In this document: piece by piece, positions 1 to 11,023 of the stretch
Numbering within the stretch: position 1 is the first letter of the stretch
How the letters are laid out: the number at the start of each line of letters is the position of its first letter
Source of the DNA: Phellopilus nigrolimitatus
Taxonomy: Eukaryota > Basidiomycota > Agaricomycetes > Hymenochaetales > Hymenochaetaceae
Length of the DNA: 64,000 nucleotides
Direction of reading: 5' to 3'
Assembly (NCBI GenBank): GCA_021029095.1
Contig: JAJOHG010000038.1
Span: 186,001-250,000, forward strand
Program-made: the position numbers and the translations under genes
Notes under the pieces: model-generated
What the model saw: only the letters and a program-made list of their open reading frames with translations
What the model was told of the DNA's origin: nothing
The model's database searches: none

Positions 1-2925
1 CGATTCCTGTTAGTTGGCGGAAACGGGTAATCAGATAGAAGTTATGATATTAAGCGCCTAAAATGCGGAAGACGTACATCAAGTCCATAATTCGCCTACT
101 GATTTTCATCAGCTGAGAGCTCCACAGGAAATTTGTAAAGGTCTTGCACTGCGACACGCCTGAGCCTACGATTTCATCCTGACCACCCCTCCCACGCCAC
201 GCCATCGTATCTAATCTATCATATACACCTCCTGCAGAGATTGTCTTCAAGCAAAACGGATCATCCATAGCGAGAGTGGTTGATTCACCCATACTCTTAG
301 TTTTCAGCTTCGGGCCTTCAGAGCCAGCGTCAACACTGCCTGCAACTTCGACATTTTGATTCTGATTGTGGATTGAGGAACTTAAAGGGAGCGAGATACC
401 GCACTCTCGCCCGACGTATAGGCTCCAGCACGCATCCTGCGCACAACCCATGTGGAAGGCCCATGCGCGATCAAAGACCTGCTGGGGCTTCAAGCGACCC
501 GCGCGGAGTAGCGGCGTGCAATCAGCACAGAGGCCGAGTGCTTGTGCAATACGCGCGGACATGCCTGCGAAGTATACATAAAAACTTTCAACTCACCTTC
601 CCTCACGATGGGGGAAGACCACGCACCAAAGTACATGAACCCGAGCGTCTGCTGGCCCATGCCACTGTAGTAACTCGCTAGCATTCCCAGTGCTTGTACC
701 GTGCTGATATTGGGTCGCGAGCACTCTTCCTCGATGTATGCTTTTGCCTCTTCTGCAAAACGCGAGCGTATCTCTCGCTTGCGAATTTCACGGTCCGTCG
801 AAAAGGCTGTCGCAACAGAAAGTAGCGTGTTATGGAGGAACGGCGAATAGTGAGCGAGTTTAGGAAGCATTGGCGATGCAGGAGATGTAGGACGGGAAGA
901 AGACGAGGGATGCAGAAAGGTATGCATGTCACGGAGGAAATATTCAGGGATAATACGCATGCCCCACGAGGAAAAGAACAAGAAAAGACGGTCAAGAAGT
1001 CTGTTAAATTAGAGGTCAAATGTTAGATACGAACAAGTAATGACCCGTAGAGTGTTATAACTTACACGTCGTGCTCGCTCCGTGACAGCGGCACGTTCTT
1101 CGGCAACCATCGATTCCAGCATTCGCTCTGGCACTCGCACCCCTTCCATATTTCCCTCGCTTGATCCCCGATCATTAAAACGTGACGCTGGGTCCTTGCT
1201 GGAGAAACAGACCGTATCGTCCTTGCTCTCGCTTTCCCCTCACTCCTGCGGTTCTTTTTGGCCGATTTCCTGAGATACGAAGGATGAGCTTGCATATGCG
1301 GAGGGAGCGCTGATGAATCAGAATGGAAGCCCTCGACGTGTGGCGTCAAGTGATTTTTTTGTAGAGGAAGACGGGATCGGCCGGTGTTCCTATCTTGCGA
1401 TGACGGATACGAATTGTGTCCACTTTCCTTTCCAATGTTCACTGTTCCTGTCCGGTAATCTTCCCGGTGAGAGTGTGTACGCAGGGTACGAAGAGGTGTA
1501 CGGTGTCGTAGGCGGAAGACAGATGTTAGGCCGTACAGATGGAGGTCGTCATGCTCACTCTGCAAAGAAAGAACCATGCAGAAAGTTAGCACGTAAGTTG
1601 AAGCGTCACTTCGTAAAAGGAAAGAAGGTACAAGCGACTCACGAAAAGGGTCTTCGTGGGAGCAACGAGCGCTTCGTTCACGTCTTCATCGCTGCCCTCA
1701 TTATCGTCGTCATTATCATAGGCGCTTTCCACATCACAATCGTCTTCAGTAGCTACACTACCACCATCCCCGTCGCTCTCGCTCTCGTCGACGTCAAACA
1801 TGGGGGTTTCATCTTGTCCGTCGGTACCACCTACATCGTCGAGGGGCACGAGTCCCCATATACCAGTCCGAAGATCGCCGATACCGTGCACTTGTTTGTC
1901 GGGTGCTTGTCGTGCATTTTGACCGGGCCCCGGGCTAAGTGAGGACGAGGACGCACGTCCCTCATGGATGATGAAGCTATTTGCCTCTTGAGCCGGGCTC
2001 GAAAGGCTCGCAACGCTCGAGGGGTTCGAATTGCTCGTACCCGAAGCGGCGTGCAGCCGCAGCGCAGCGACTTCCCGGCCCAGCCGTTCGACCTCTGCGC
2101 GAAGGACCGCGTTTTGATGTTTTAGCGCTTGTTCATGCGCACGCGTGAGCGAGCGACGTGCAGTCCTCGAGCGTCCATACGCACTGTTGGTTAGAACATA
2201 CACGAGTTATCAGCGATATGCTTGTGAAGATGAGAGCTCTGATTCTCGATAGCGTGGTTAAAAAAAGGATTGCGTACATCGTGTCCAGTCTTCTGGCAGC
2301 GTTCACATACGGGCTTTCCGCCTTCGCACTTCGTCTTCCTAGATGGGTGTATCCAATCAGTTTACGTCCAGTTTTCTTCAAGATTGAGAAATTAAAGTAA
2401 GGTGAAGTAGGTCTAGATTTCGGATTGCATAAGCCATGAAGGAGGTCGAAAAAGTCGTGCGTATATAGACAAACATGTCGGAATGGTGAAAAGGAATGAA
2501 AAACGTGTGATGCGTGCATGAGCATAGAGAAGACTAAGAATTCAACGGGAGACAATTAATAAGAAGACCAAGAAAAGAACGAGTATACCAGGAAAGCTTA
2601 TAAGAGCGATAAAGCAAGCAGGAATAACACAGAGAAAGGCAATGATGGATGACAAACAAGAAAAGACGAAAAGAATCAGAACGAAGGCACCCAGAAACAG
2701 CCTAAAGACGCAACGCGGAAAATGATATGTGAAGTAAATGAAAAAGGTAACGAGAAAGAGAACCACACACGCTTTCTTGCACTGGGCGCACGCATGTCGC
2801 GTGTATTTCCCCACGACGACACGTTTACCCTTCGTCATACGACTCTCTCCTCCTCTTGAACCTTCTCCGTTGAAACCAGAATCCATTCTCCCGAGACCAA
2901 TACTTCCTGCAGATTCAGAGCCCAT
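1..2925 (-). CDS. Zn2Cys6 fungal-specific transcription factor, C-terminus off the window
   Basis: Sequence-specific nuclear regulator. The first exon ends in CAQCKKA and the exon at 2338 continues KTKCEGGKPVCERCQKTGHD, giving a Zn2Cys6 cluster (C-x2-C-x6-C-x6-C-x2-C-x6-C) if a 432 bp intron (2770..2339) is removed; this is long for this genome. A coiled-coil linker (ALKHQNAVLRAEVERL) follows near 2090, then an acidic Asp/Ser-rich stretch, then the fungal_trans middle homology region, with FLHNTLLSVATAFS and, across a clean 62 bp intron (626..565), MYFG|MSARIAQALGL and later DACWSLYVGRE. Another intron (77..7) is cut by the window edge. Start chosen at MGSES (2925); an upstream in-frame Met lies at 3036. 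Two places do not join cleanly: the exon after the zinc cluster (near 2180) and a one-base frame change at a GGGG run near 1240. These may be assembly indels, missed introns or decay. The family call is secure; target genes cannot be inferred. Confidence 0.85.
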
Positions 2926-3617
2926 GCTACGCTTGGTTGTATAGTTTTGACTTAATCCTTCGACCTCACTGGACAACAGCTGAATTGAGAGACAATGAGA
3001 CGAACTAGAAGGAAGTTTCAGTGAAGGTGGACGCACATTGATAGTGTCGTGCGTTATGGAATGTCGACCATCCGTATACCGAGGCCGCGACCGCCTAAGC
3101 GCTTGTAATTCGACAGAGCTACCAAAGATCAGTGGAACTAGTTTTGGATGTGCGAGGTGTTACGAGGGATTTCTAGTTTTAAGAGGAAAATATCATTCAA
3201 ATTTGAGTACGTAGAGTAATAGCGTGCTGAGATACGGCTTACGTCCGGTAGGAACAAATGCGCTCTTCTAGTCCAGCTGATCGGTGACAACGCTTCAACG
3301 TATCGCAGCTGAGCAGACAACTCGTCTCGGTGAGAAATAGAGAAAGCAGACGGTATCAACCGCGAGGATGCTTGAGCGCAAGTGGCCGTCAGTGAACGAG
3401 TCGGCCGATTGACTTCGAAATTGCACAGCCACATCGGATTGTGGCCGGACCGAGCCTTTCCGGCTGACGTTAAAGACCTCATTCCCACCAGGCTGAGATC
3501 TTTCGTCATAAGTACATAATATACTTTGTCCCTCTTCCAGTAGTTTCTGGAACTACAAACACATTTGTCTGACCGTGCTATATACATCGATTCAAAAAGC
3601 ACTGTTCAAACCCTTCA
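2926..3617. other. Intergenic, no gene recognised
   Basis: Upstream region of the transcription factor and downstream flank of the tRNA. A 154-codon minus-strand frame (3138..3602) shows no domain, no supporting splice pattern and no coding-like composition, so I treat it as chance. The 5' end and promoter of the transcription factor should lie here. Confidence 0.5.
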
Positions 3618-3703
3618 TTCCCCGACCGGGAATCGAACCCGGCCCACCACGGTTCAATTATATAAGTGAAAGCGTGGGATCCTAGCCGATGGACCATCGA
3701 GGA
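3618..3703 (-). tRNA. tRNA-Glu (anticodon UUC) with a 14-nt intron
   Basis: On the minus strand a complete cloverleaf can be drawn: a 7-bp acceptor stem (TCCTCGA with TCGGGGA, one T-G pair), D-arm GGTCCATCGGCTAGGA, anticodon stem CCACG/CGTGG, loop C-TTTC-A-C with anticodon TTC, and T-arm GCCGGGTTCGATTCCCGGT. A 14-nt insert at 3653..3666 lies between anticodon-loop positions 37 and 38, the standard place for a nuclear tRNA intron. The mature tRNA would be 72 nt, with CCA not encoded. The loop TTTC identifies glutamate. Confidence 0.95.
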
Positions 3704-4014
3704 CTCATTGTACAGTCAATGTTTGGTTATATATCTAGTCTTTTTTCGTTGCTACAACCTTGCACGTTTCGAATCTATATCGCCGTTCAAAATCTTGCTG
3801 GCTGCATTCTTTCAAGAATCTTATTATATAGAACAGTCATCGTCGCAGTAGCACAAGTTTTCCACCGCCTGTTCAAGCTTCATAGTTATCGGACATAATG
3901 GATAGCAATGTTTGCAGGCACCAACCCGCGGCAGTTCCTTGTGAAGCTTCAAGGCGATCTGTAAGTTTCGCATGTACCTACATACGTACATATGAGCATT
4001 TCCAAGGCTAAAAT
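3704..4014. other. Short intergenic spacer
   Basis: Lies between the tRNA 5' end and the stop of the minus-strand gene that follows. Two overlapping 60-70 codon plus-strand frames are present but have no recognisable content. An internal polymerase III promoter would drive the tRNA, so no upstream signal is expected here. Confidence 0.4.
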
Positions 4015-5213
4015 CTACTGTGTTTCGAGTATGTAGAAGTTTGGCTCGACATTTGCCAGGCACTTGAATACCAGCTTTCCGAGAAGGAATATCGAAAACC
4101 TGACGTTCGTTTGAAAAGCCCTCGAATCCATCTCCACCACACCATCCAGGAAGCAGCTCCACGCCGCAGCAGAGTATCCGCCTCCTGCAAGTCTGCGCAT
4201 TTTCAGCATATATGGCACAGCTCTCTCCCGCTGGTCCGCAGTGAGAGATGCTAGCGCTTGCTTAAAAACAAGTGCCTTCACCCGGATAGGCAGCGTAGAC
4301 CAGTACTCGCTGTCGACAAAGTTACTCACATGCTCCTGAATACCGTGTAACACGTCCCGGAGACTCAAGTATGGATCCCCATGCTCGTCTAAGGGGCTCA
4401 GACCGGCTCTCGCAATAATGGTGAAAATAATAACCGACCCTCCAGGCCGATTCAGTCCAATCCTGACGCGCGAAAGCGGAGGGTAGAACGCAGTCCAGTT
4501 GAGCTCAGCATTCGTCAGGCGGCGTCCGTTGTATTTCGCTGACAGGAACGAAGTCGAGACATCCCAATCGAATACGGAACGGTCTTTTCCCGGAAAGATG
4601 CCCAACGCTGGATGGGTAAGCGTTCTGCTGGTGTGCAGTGACATTAAGGACGAGGGACTGTTCCCGCGCAAGAGCGCATAAACTGTCTTGCAGTTTTCAA
4701 TCGAGGGGTTGTCCTGCTGTTCGAATGTATTCGTATTAAAATCATAGTTCTCCCTGAAGACAGGAACATAGGTCAAGGCAGAACGTGAAGGCTGCGATGA
4801 AGGTCGTTATTTAAAGAATGTAAATGATGGATCGCAATTATGCATACCGGTATATAGCTTGGAAATAACGAACAAAAGTGCTTCCAAAATTTCCTGCGGA
4901 CAACGTCGCTAACCGCATTTCGCCCATACGGATGCCTTGGAGGAAAAGCTGGCTCCTTCGAAATCCACTTGGGATCCAGTCTACCAGTCATTAGCACTCG
5001 TTTCGTTGTCTCGCAAAGTTTGCGAACATCCAATGATACAGGAATAGTGGTCGCGCGGTGTTCGACGAAGACTTCAGGTACGATTGGTTCGGGTGGTTCG
5101 TGAACTATTGGCACAATGCTCTCGACAAACGGGAGTGTCTCCCGCAAAGCTTCGGCTTCGTGTTCTCGGATATGTTCTTGTCTGCTCTGATTATCAAATT
5201 CTGTTGGAGCCAT
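4015..5213 (-). CDS. DUF6699-like protein of unknown function
   Basis: Two exons. Exon 1 starts at ATG 5213 and ends at 4848; a 56 bp intron (4847..4792, donor GTATGC, acceptor GCAG) joins in phase 0 to give FPSYIP|PSRSALTYV. The C-terminal half contains LTHPALG, a VFDWDVST motif, LNWTAFYPPLSRVRI and a YLSLRDVLHGIQEHV segment. This order (short leader, WDVS, a PA/PP strand, then a DVL helix) is what I associate with the DUF6699 family, which is abundant in Agaricomycetes and has no known biochemical role. The family assignment is tentative. The N-terminal 120 residues are Pro/Glu-rich and probably disordered. The gene is a diverged relative of the two plus-strand genes at 5.9-8.8 kb, but it is in the opposite orientation and too different to be part of their recent duplication. 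Confidence 0.7.
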
Positions 5214-5885
5214 CTGCGAGCGAGTGAAACGACGTAGATGGCAGAGAAGAAGGTATACTCAGCAGCGGAACCGACTTATTGATAACAAGGTCGTTCTTGT
5301 CACAACGTGCTGGCTATAACAAGACTTCAAGGTAACATAACCACAGGCCACAGGCCACAGTGTCAGAAAGAAAGACACTGTCGCATAATAGCTAGGCCCG
5401 AAAGACATTTAGGACAAATAATACAATATCCTTCGACAATGAAACGTACGAATAAGCAAGCAGTGATGATAACCATTGTGGGTTGAAATATGGCTTATGT
5501 CTGTGGTTAAAGGAAACAACCTGAGTTTTCTGTAGGTATCAGAATCTCGGGTAAAGCGAAAAAGGGGATAGCCACGTGTTGGCCACGTGTGGAGTTTATT
5601 GACGAATTCCGAGTCATTGTTCTTGGTCTCCGTCATACTTCACACGTTAGCAAACAAGGAAACTATGGCCAGCTTTTGTCTCATAGCCATTGCTAAGAAA
5701 TCCATTATGTCGGCTATCTGTACGTTCATGAATATACAGGCTCGTTTCTCGCCCGCCATTCTCTAGTTGCTTTGTTGTCTGCGTAATCTTTGATGGCTTC
5801 ACGGTCAATGATGGATTATTGAAGTTTGAATTCTGAATACCCATAGCTCTCCTGGAAAAGTAGGGTGTCTGTACTAACTTCGACG
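5214..5885. other. Intergenic, divergent promoter region
   Basis: Lies between two divergently oriented DUF6699-like genes, so promoters for both are expected. A short repeat, CCACAGGCCACAGG, occurs near 5341. Minus-strand frames at 5409..5636 and 5647..5943 show no domain. I see no convincing TATA box or other element. Confidence 0.4.
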
Positions 5886-6949
5886 ATGCATTCTTCGTGC
5901 TTCGAAATGAACAACTTATGCTCTCAAAACTCGCGTTCTGCACACAATGATATGGCCTCTACAACAAATGCTCTGAGTTTTCGAACTTCCCATGCTATTG
6001 TGGCTGCAGAAGACTATCGCGGAACTTCTACGGGTGCAGGTTTTGACCCACAAGATCCTGCACATAAGACAGCTATAGGCGTCCATCTCGCTCCGAAGGT
6101 ATGTATGATTCTGCGTGCAGGCCGGAATCCCACTTCTGATACTCTGTCGGCAGGTCGTGGCGCAGAAATCCGGGGATATAGAAGTCGAAGATACGCTCTC
6201 CCAGAATAGCGACTTTGTTCTGAGTAGCCTTCGGTATAAAATCTCCCTCTTCTTGCACCATGTTCTGACTCGTCACTGCGAGGAATCCGACTTTGCCTGG
6301 CGCGTCTCTTCCCCAGTAACCACTGCACGCTATGGCAACGAATTAGCACCACCTTCAATTCTCTACGCCTCCGCAATAATGCCTCGACGCTCTTCTATCG
6401 AGGTTATTATTGGCGAAAGCTTTGCTTACAACGTCCACATCATCGCGACGCCGCTCACCTGTCCCACGTTGGTCGTTACCAACCACGAGACCGGAGAGCC
6501 GGAGTACAAACCAGTACTCACTGTATGCGCGGTCGTGGGAAATCTCTACAGGGCATTTAACACGCGCCTTCCTTCAGCGCATTGGCGCACGTTCAGCATC
6601 AACCAGAAGTTGGTCCTTGCTAAAGGCCTGCATACGCGGCGCAAGATGCCTATTCGCACATGTTCAACGACGCGATGTCGGTGTGGAACCACAACCTAAA
6701 CGAGGAGGAGCAGCTATGCATGGCAGTGAAGATGCACGAGCTCCTCGACGCATACGCTTTCCCCGTTGAAGAGGGTTCGATGATTAGGTTGGGGATTACA
6801 GGCGTCTTGGTTGGTGATTATCTCGGCGGGAAGACGATGTTCAAAGGTTTGCAACTCGGACAGGAGGATAAATTCATCCTTCACACGGTGTCAGCACTTA
6901 AAGTACAGCTGGCCTGTGGTCGGAGCGGTTGGATAGTTCGCATTTTATA
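5886..6949 (+). pseudogene. DUF6699-like gene, tandem copy 1, frameshifted
   Basis: Paralogue of the gene at 7591..8784. Exon 1 (first ATG 5886, start uncertain) runs to 6098. A 55 bp intron (6099..6153, GTATGT...CGGCAG) joins in phase 0 to VVAQKSGD. The second exon matches copy 2 closely from about residue 100 on: APPS(I/V)L, PPRSSIEV-type strand, PVLTVCAV, GNLYRAFNTRLP and AHWRT. Near 6645 the copy lacks one base relative to copy 2 (17 versus 18 nt between CGGCGC and ATGTTCAAC). The frame therefore ends early, while the lost C-terminus (MFNDAMSVWN to GQEDKFILHT) continues in another frame from 6660. The copy-2 stop TAA is also changed, so the displaced frame runs on to 6950. Two independent lesions favour true decay over a single read error. 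Confidence 0.75.
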
Positions 6950-7590
6950 ATATTCTCTTCTAATGTAGTTAAAAAGCTATAGGCTGAGTGCAAAGAACGG
7001 TGGGACCGCGACATGCGCAGTATGTACGAAGAATGAAGCCTCTGAGAAATCACGCGTATAAGCGTTGGTGACAATACCTGCCGCAAGGCGAAAACACCTT
7101 GTTTATAAGTGCTGATCGAGTTCTCGGAGGTGGTGCTGTGTACTACACAGAACACCTTTTCCGAACCGTGCAACTTGCGGATGCTATCTTGGTGGAGTAC
7201 GACTGACTTCTAGGTGAAGCACTCTTCAGTCGTCACCGACTATATTCAAAGCGAGGAATCTCGAGAAAGGCATTGTACATCCGGAGGCCACAGATGCATT
7301 CCACTTCGCGATTGTGGCTAGCTCTTTTGGCGAATATCGTTATGTTAAAAATCCATTGTGTTGGCTATCCGTGCCTTCTCGGACTACATGCCGGTTTATT
7401 GCTTACTGTTCTCCATTTGCTTTGATGCTCGTGTATCCGTATCTTTGACATTTGAGCCACATTCCACATCAAATTGTCAAAGCCATGACCTCCGAACACT
7501 TATATACCCCCTTGCCGCGCAAGATATGTGTACCAACTCGAACTCACCCCATACCGTTCTCCTTCAACGACTCAGTTCCCGTGCTCCGAT
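6950..7590. other. Intergenic between tandem copies
   Basis: The first about 60 bases after copy 1 (a GGCCTGTGGT block and a later AAGCTATAG) are repeated after copy 2 near 8800, so the duplicated unit includes some 3' flank. The remainder contains the copy-2 promoter. Short plus-strand frames at 7358..7652 overlap the copy-2 start in other frames and are not supported. Confidence 0.45.
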
Positions 7591-8784
7591 ATGAACAGAT
7601 TCAACTCTCTAAACTCCCACCTTCCCCCGCGGTTTCGCGCCCAAATTCATGATACCCCGAACGAACAGCAGAATCAGGAGCTTTCTGAGAGGTTATTGAC
7701 CGAAGCCGTGACGGCCTACCATCGCTCTTACTTTCCGAACGATCCGAGGCACACAGGCATTGGAGGTCTTCCCTATGTCGGGCACGGTTATTATCAGAAC
7801 ACAGGCCAACATGTTTTCCCGCACTTCCAGCCGCCGGCCCTGGTGCCAAACGCTCTGAACTCGGGAAATTCCCAAGCTACCGTTGCTCCAGAGTACTATC
7901 GTGGTAATGCGCTAGGCATGCATTTTGACCTACAGCGTAACAATGCGCACACGACACCTGCGGGCACCCACCGCGCTTTTGATGCACGTATGCTCATGTG
8001 TTCTGCCCAAACTTGTATATCTGATAGTCTATTTTTGCAGGCTGCGGAGCAGAAAGTCGAGGGAGAACAGGCTGAAGCTACGCCCAACCAGGACAAATGC
8101 GAAATCCAGTCTCTTCCAAGCAACCATCAGCATCGTGTTTCCCTCTTTTTGCATGAGGTTCTGGCGTACGGACAGTCTGACTTTACTTGGCGTGTTTCCC
8201 ATCCCGTCACCACTGCACAATGCGGCGCTGACCTGGCTCCGCCGTCGGTTTTACACTCTTCCGCCATGATACCGCCGCGTTCCTCCATCGAAGTTGTTGT
8301 CGGCGAAGGCCTCACTTACGACGTCCGCATCGTCGCGACGCCTCTCACCTGTCCTACGTTAGTCGGTACCAACCATAAGACCGGAGAGCCGGAGTACAAA
8401 CCAGTACTCACTGTATGCGCGGTCATGGGAAATCTCTACAGGGCATTTAACACGCGCCTTCCGGCAGCGCATTGGCGCACGCTCAGCATCAACCAGAAGT
8501 TGTTCCTTGCTAAAGGCCTACGTACGCGGCGCGGGGATGACAATTCGGGAATGTTCAACGACGCGATGTCGGTGTGGAACTTCAACCTGAACGAGGAGGA
8601 GCAGCGATGCGTGGAAGTGGAGATGCACCAGCTCCTCGATGCATACGCTTTCCCCGTTGAAGAGGGTTCGATGATAAGCTCGCAGATTCAAGGCGTCTTG
8701 GTTGGTGATTATCTCGGCGGGAAGACGATGTTCAAAGGCCTGCAACTCGGACAGGAGGATAAATTCATACTGCACACGGCGTAA
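7591..8784 (+). CDS. DUF6699-like gene, tandem copy 2
   Basis: Open frame of about 397 codons from MNRFNSLNSH; an in-frame upstream start lies at 7528. The N-terminal 130 residues are Pro/Asn/Tyr/His-rich. The conserved part begins at RVSLFLHEVL and includes WRVSHPVTTA, LAPPSVL, PPRSSIEVVVGE, PVLTVCAVMG and GNLYRAFNTRL, with a C-terminal helix-rich tail ending FILHTA. Function is unknown. The position of the copy-1 intron is recognisable here (7988 GTATGC to 8040 TTTTTGCAG), but it is 53 nt, and splicing it would break the frame, whereas leaving it in keeps the frame open. Either the former intron is now translated, or two bases were lost beside the donor. The open C-terminus supports a working gene. 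Confidence 0.75.
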   Translation: MNRFNSLNSHLPPRFRAQIHDTPNEQQNQELSERLLTEAVTAYHRSYFPNDPRHTGIGGLPYVGHGYYQNTGQHVFPHFQPPALVPNALNSGNSQATVAPEYYRGNALGMHFDLQRNNAHTTPAGTHRAFDARMLMCSAQTCISDSLFLQAAEQKVEGEQAEATPNQDKCEIQSLPSNHQHRVSLFLHEVLAYGQSDFTWRVSHPVTTAQCGADLAPPSVLHSSAMIPPRSSIEVVVGEGLTYDVRIVATPLTCPTLVGTNHKTGEPEYKPVLTVCAVMGNLYRAFNTRLPAAHWRTLSINQKLFLAKGLRTRRGDDNSGMFNDAMSVWNFNLNEEEQRCVEVEMHQLLDAYAFPVEEGSMISSQIQGVLVGDYLGGKTMFKGLQLGQEDKFILHTA

Positions 8785-10072
8785 GCACCTAAAGAACAGC
8801 TGGCCTGTGGTTAGAACGGTTGTTTTATATGAACTTCTTCCAGTATAGTGATAGAAGCTATAGCACATGCATATGTATCACCATTTTATATACCAATGAC
8901 GACAACGACATGAATTCACCTTGATTTCCCTTATATTTCGGATGAGAAATAGTTGGAGATGGCCTGCAAGAGTTCCTAGGTCTTTGGGGCTTCTTTGGCC
9001 ATGTGGAGAGATTTGAACAGTACACGAAAGACGAAGGTACCCAAAGTCGCGCACGCAAGCGTCTGCAGAGATATCTTTTCCGCGATGGAAAGGTTCTGTC
9101 TGGAGCAAGAAGCTATCGCACATGGTCGGAGATCTTGTATCTAAGGGCGGAACTGCGTAAGAGAACACCTTTTTAGTCATACATCTCGTGAACACAGACG
9201 TGAGGAGTAGATTAGTAATGTGCGGACTTGGACTGGGTAGAACACAGCTGGGTTTAAGCGGTAAGCTCGTCGTAGACCAAAATATGTGTGTCGGTACTAT
9301 AGAGCTACTGTTGGCATGTCAAGGCCTCATGTCAACCGAAAAAAGCTTATTTCAGAAGAACGGATTGTTTCCCTACATAAATTGATTACTTGGTATCGCC
9401 GCTTGTCGCTTTTCATGAAACTCGGGTCGGCACCTTGGATGCTGACGGACATGTACAGGAAATAAGACGAAAAAAAAAAAAAAAAAAAATCTGACGAGAA
9501 GTCGAGATCCATTTAGACGTTTCAGAGACTCAATAGAAGGTGAGGATCGGCAGGTGAGGCGCCAACTTTAAAAAGATAGTGAGCGTCAGTCTGCCTTCTG
9601 TATCTCCGCGTAGACGCTGTGATCCGTCGTCTAATCTGAAAGCGAAGACGCCGACATGTTTATATTGACCTATGCCAGAGGTTACTGTATCAGCTCAGAA
9701 GCTCCTTAAAATACATCTGATACAGAAGAGGGTGCGAACAGACCTTAAACAAAATCACGGAGTATGATTGTAATGCGGTGCAAGTATGTTGTTCAATATA
9801 TGAAGACCCAACCGAATTTCGAGCAGAATTACCCAAAAATAGAGAAGATGCGAGCGGTTCTTGCTATTGGGTTCTATTGCATTGCGTAGGTACATACTCA
9901 AATTCTGCGCGAAGAGAAGTCAAGACAGGTGCGCAGACAACAGGCATGGTGGACGCACCTGACATGTTAACTTAATCTACATACGAATGCCTTTTCGAGT
10001 AGAAAATAAATATATATGAGAATTAGGAAACAAGCGAAGTACCGAGAAGGCGTCCCACCTTATGCTTCCTTC
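8785..10072. other. Intergenic 1.3 kb with a 20-base A run
   Basis: No gene recognised. It begins with about 80 bases duplicated from behind copy 1. A run of 20 A lies at 9470..9489; taken with nothing else it does not prove a retroposed cDNA. Small frames at 8878..9195, 9188..9385 and 9778..9975 lack domains and introns. Confidence 0.5.
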
Positions 10073-11023
10073 CTAAATCTCAAAGCCCGCCGCCTTCAAC
10101 CCCTCGATCGCCTGGCGGATCTGATCTTCCGTGCTCGCCTCCAGATCGACGACAGCCACGCCGGGCTCGCCCGTCTCCTCTGGCGGCTCGAGCGTGTCGA
10201 GCTGGCTAACGAGCATACCCGCCTTCATGAAGTGTCCCTTGCGCTTCTCCATACGTGAGAAAAGCGCGTCACGCGCGCCGCGGATGTGTACAAAGAATGT
10301 GGGCAACGCCGCGGGGTGTAGCCCGCCTTCTTCCCTCGCTTCGGGCTGCGTGTGTCCGCGCAGGATGTCGCGGTAGCTCTTCTTGAGTGCACTACACCCA
10401 ACGACGATGCCGCGCCGCCGCGTGCCTTCCTCCTCCCGCTGCTTCCCATCCCCGTCTTTATCCGTATCTTTGCCCTCTTCCTGAGCCTCGGACCGCCGGA
10501 CCGCCTCTGCCCGCACGCGCTCCAGCCACGGCTTCCGGTCGGCGTCGGTCAGCGGGACACCGCGCGACATCTTGTCGACGTTCTCGCGTGGGTGCAGCTC
10601 GTCTGCGTCAGTGAACGGGAGGCCTAACGCGCCTGCGAGAGCCGCGCCGAGTGTGGACTTGCCACAGCCAGAGACTCCCTGCAATGAAGGCGAATCGTAG
10701 AAGATCTGTTAGAGCTTAAAGACAAGACGCACCATCACGACAATCATTGCCGGTGCTGTCGGCGCCCTCCCATCGTGCTCCTCTCTTGCATTTTTCCCGA
10801 CCTCCAACGCGCGCGCATCGACCCCCTCCTCATCCCGATCTTCGTACTTGCCACTGATGTCCCCGTGCGCGAAGTGCCCGGTATGCTCAGCGCCGGCGCG
10901 CAGGTCAGCCAACCGCTCTTCGTGGCTATCCGACGCTTTCGGCGTCGCTGTCACGGCATCGCCATTCTGTTTGTCTGTCTCGCGTCCGCCGTCTTTCGAA
11001 TGAGCATCGGACTCCGAGGCCAT
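10073..11023 (-). CDS. Gluconokinase (GntK type) with an acidic N-terminal extension
   Basis: Phosphorylates D-gluconate to 6-phosphogluconate with ATP in the cytosol, feeding the pentose phosphate pathway. Two exons: 11023..10733 and 10678..10073, separated by a 54 bp intron (10732..10679, GTGCGT...TTGCAG) that falls inside the Walker A region (IVVM|GVSGCGKST). Family hallmarks follow in order: GCGKST P-loop, FTDADELHP, NVDKMSRGVPLTDADRKPWL, CSALKKSYRD (lid/substrate region), GHFMKAGMLVSQLDTLE and VDLE near the C-terminus. About 298 residues, longer than the roughly 190-240 usual for fungal members. The excess is a hydrophilic Glu/Asp/Lys-rich leader of about 85 residues before the P-loop and a charged insert (EEGKDTDKDGDGK) before GIVVGCSALKK. 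Start chosen at MASESD (11023), the first Met after an untranslatable-looking leader. Confidence 0.93.

Noticed and set aside
9470..9489. A run of 20 A as the tail of a retroposed gene or a LINE
   Set aside because: No coding sequence, target duplication or element structure is visible next to it.
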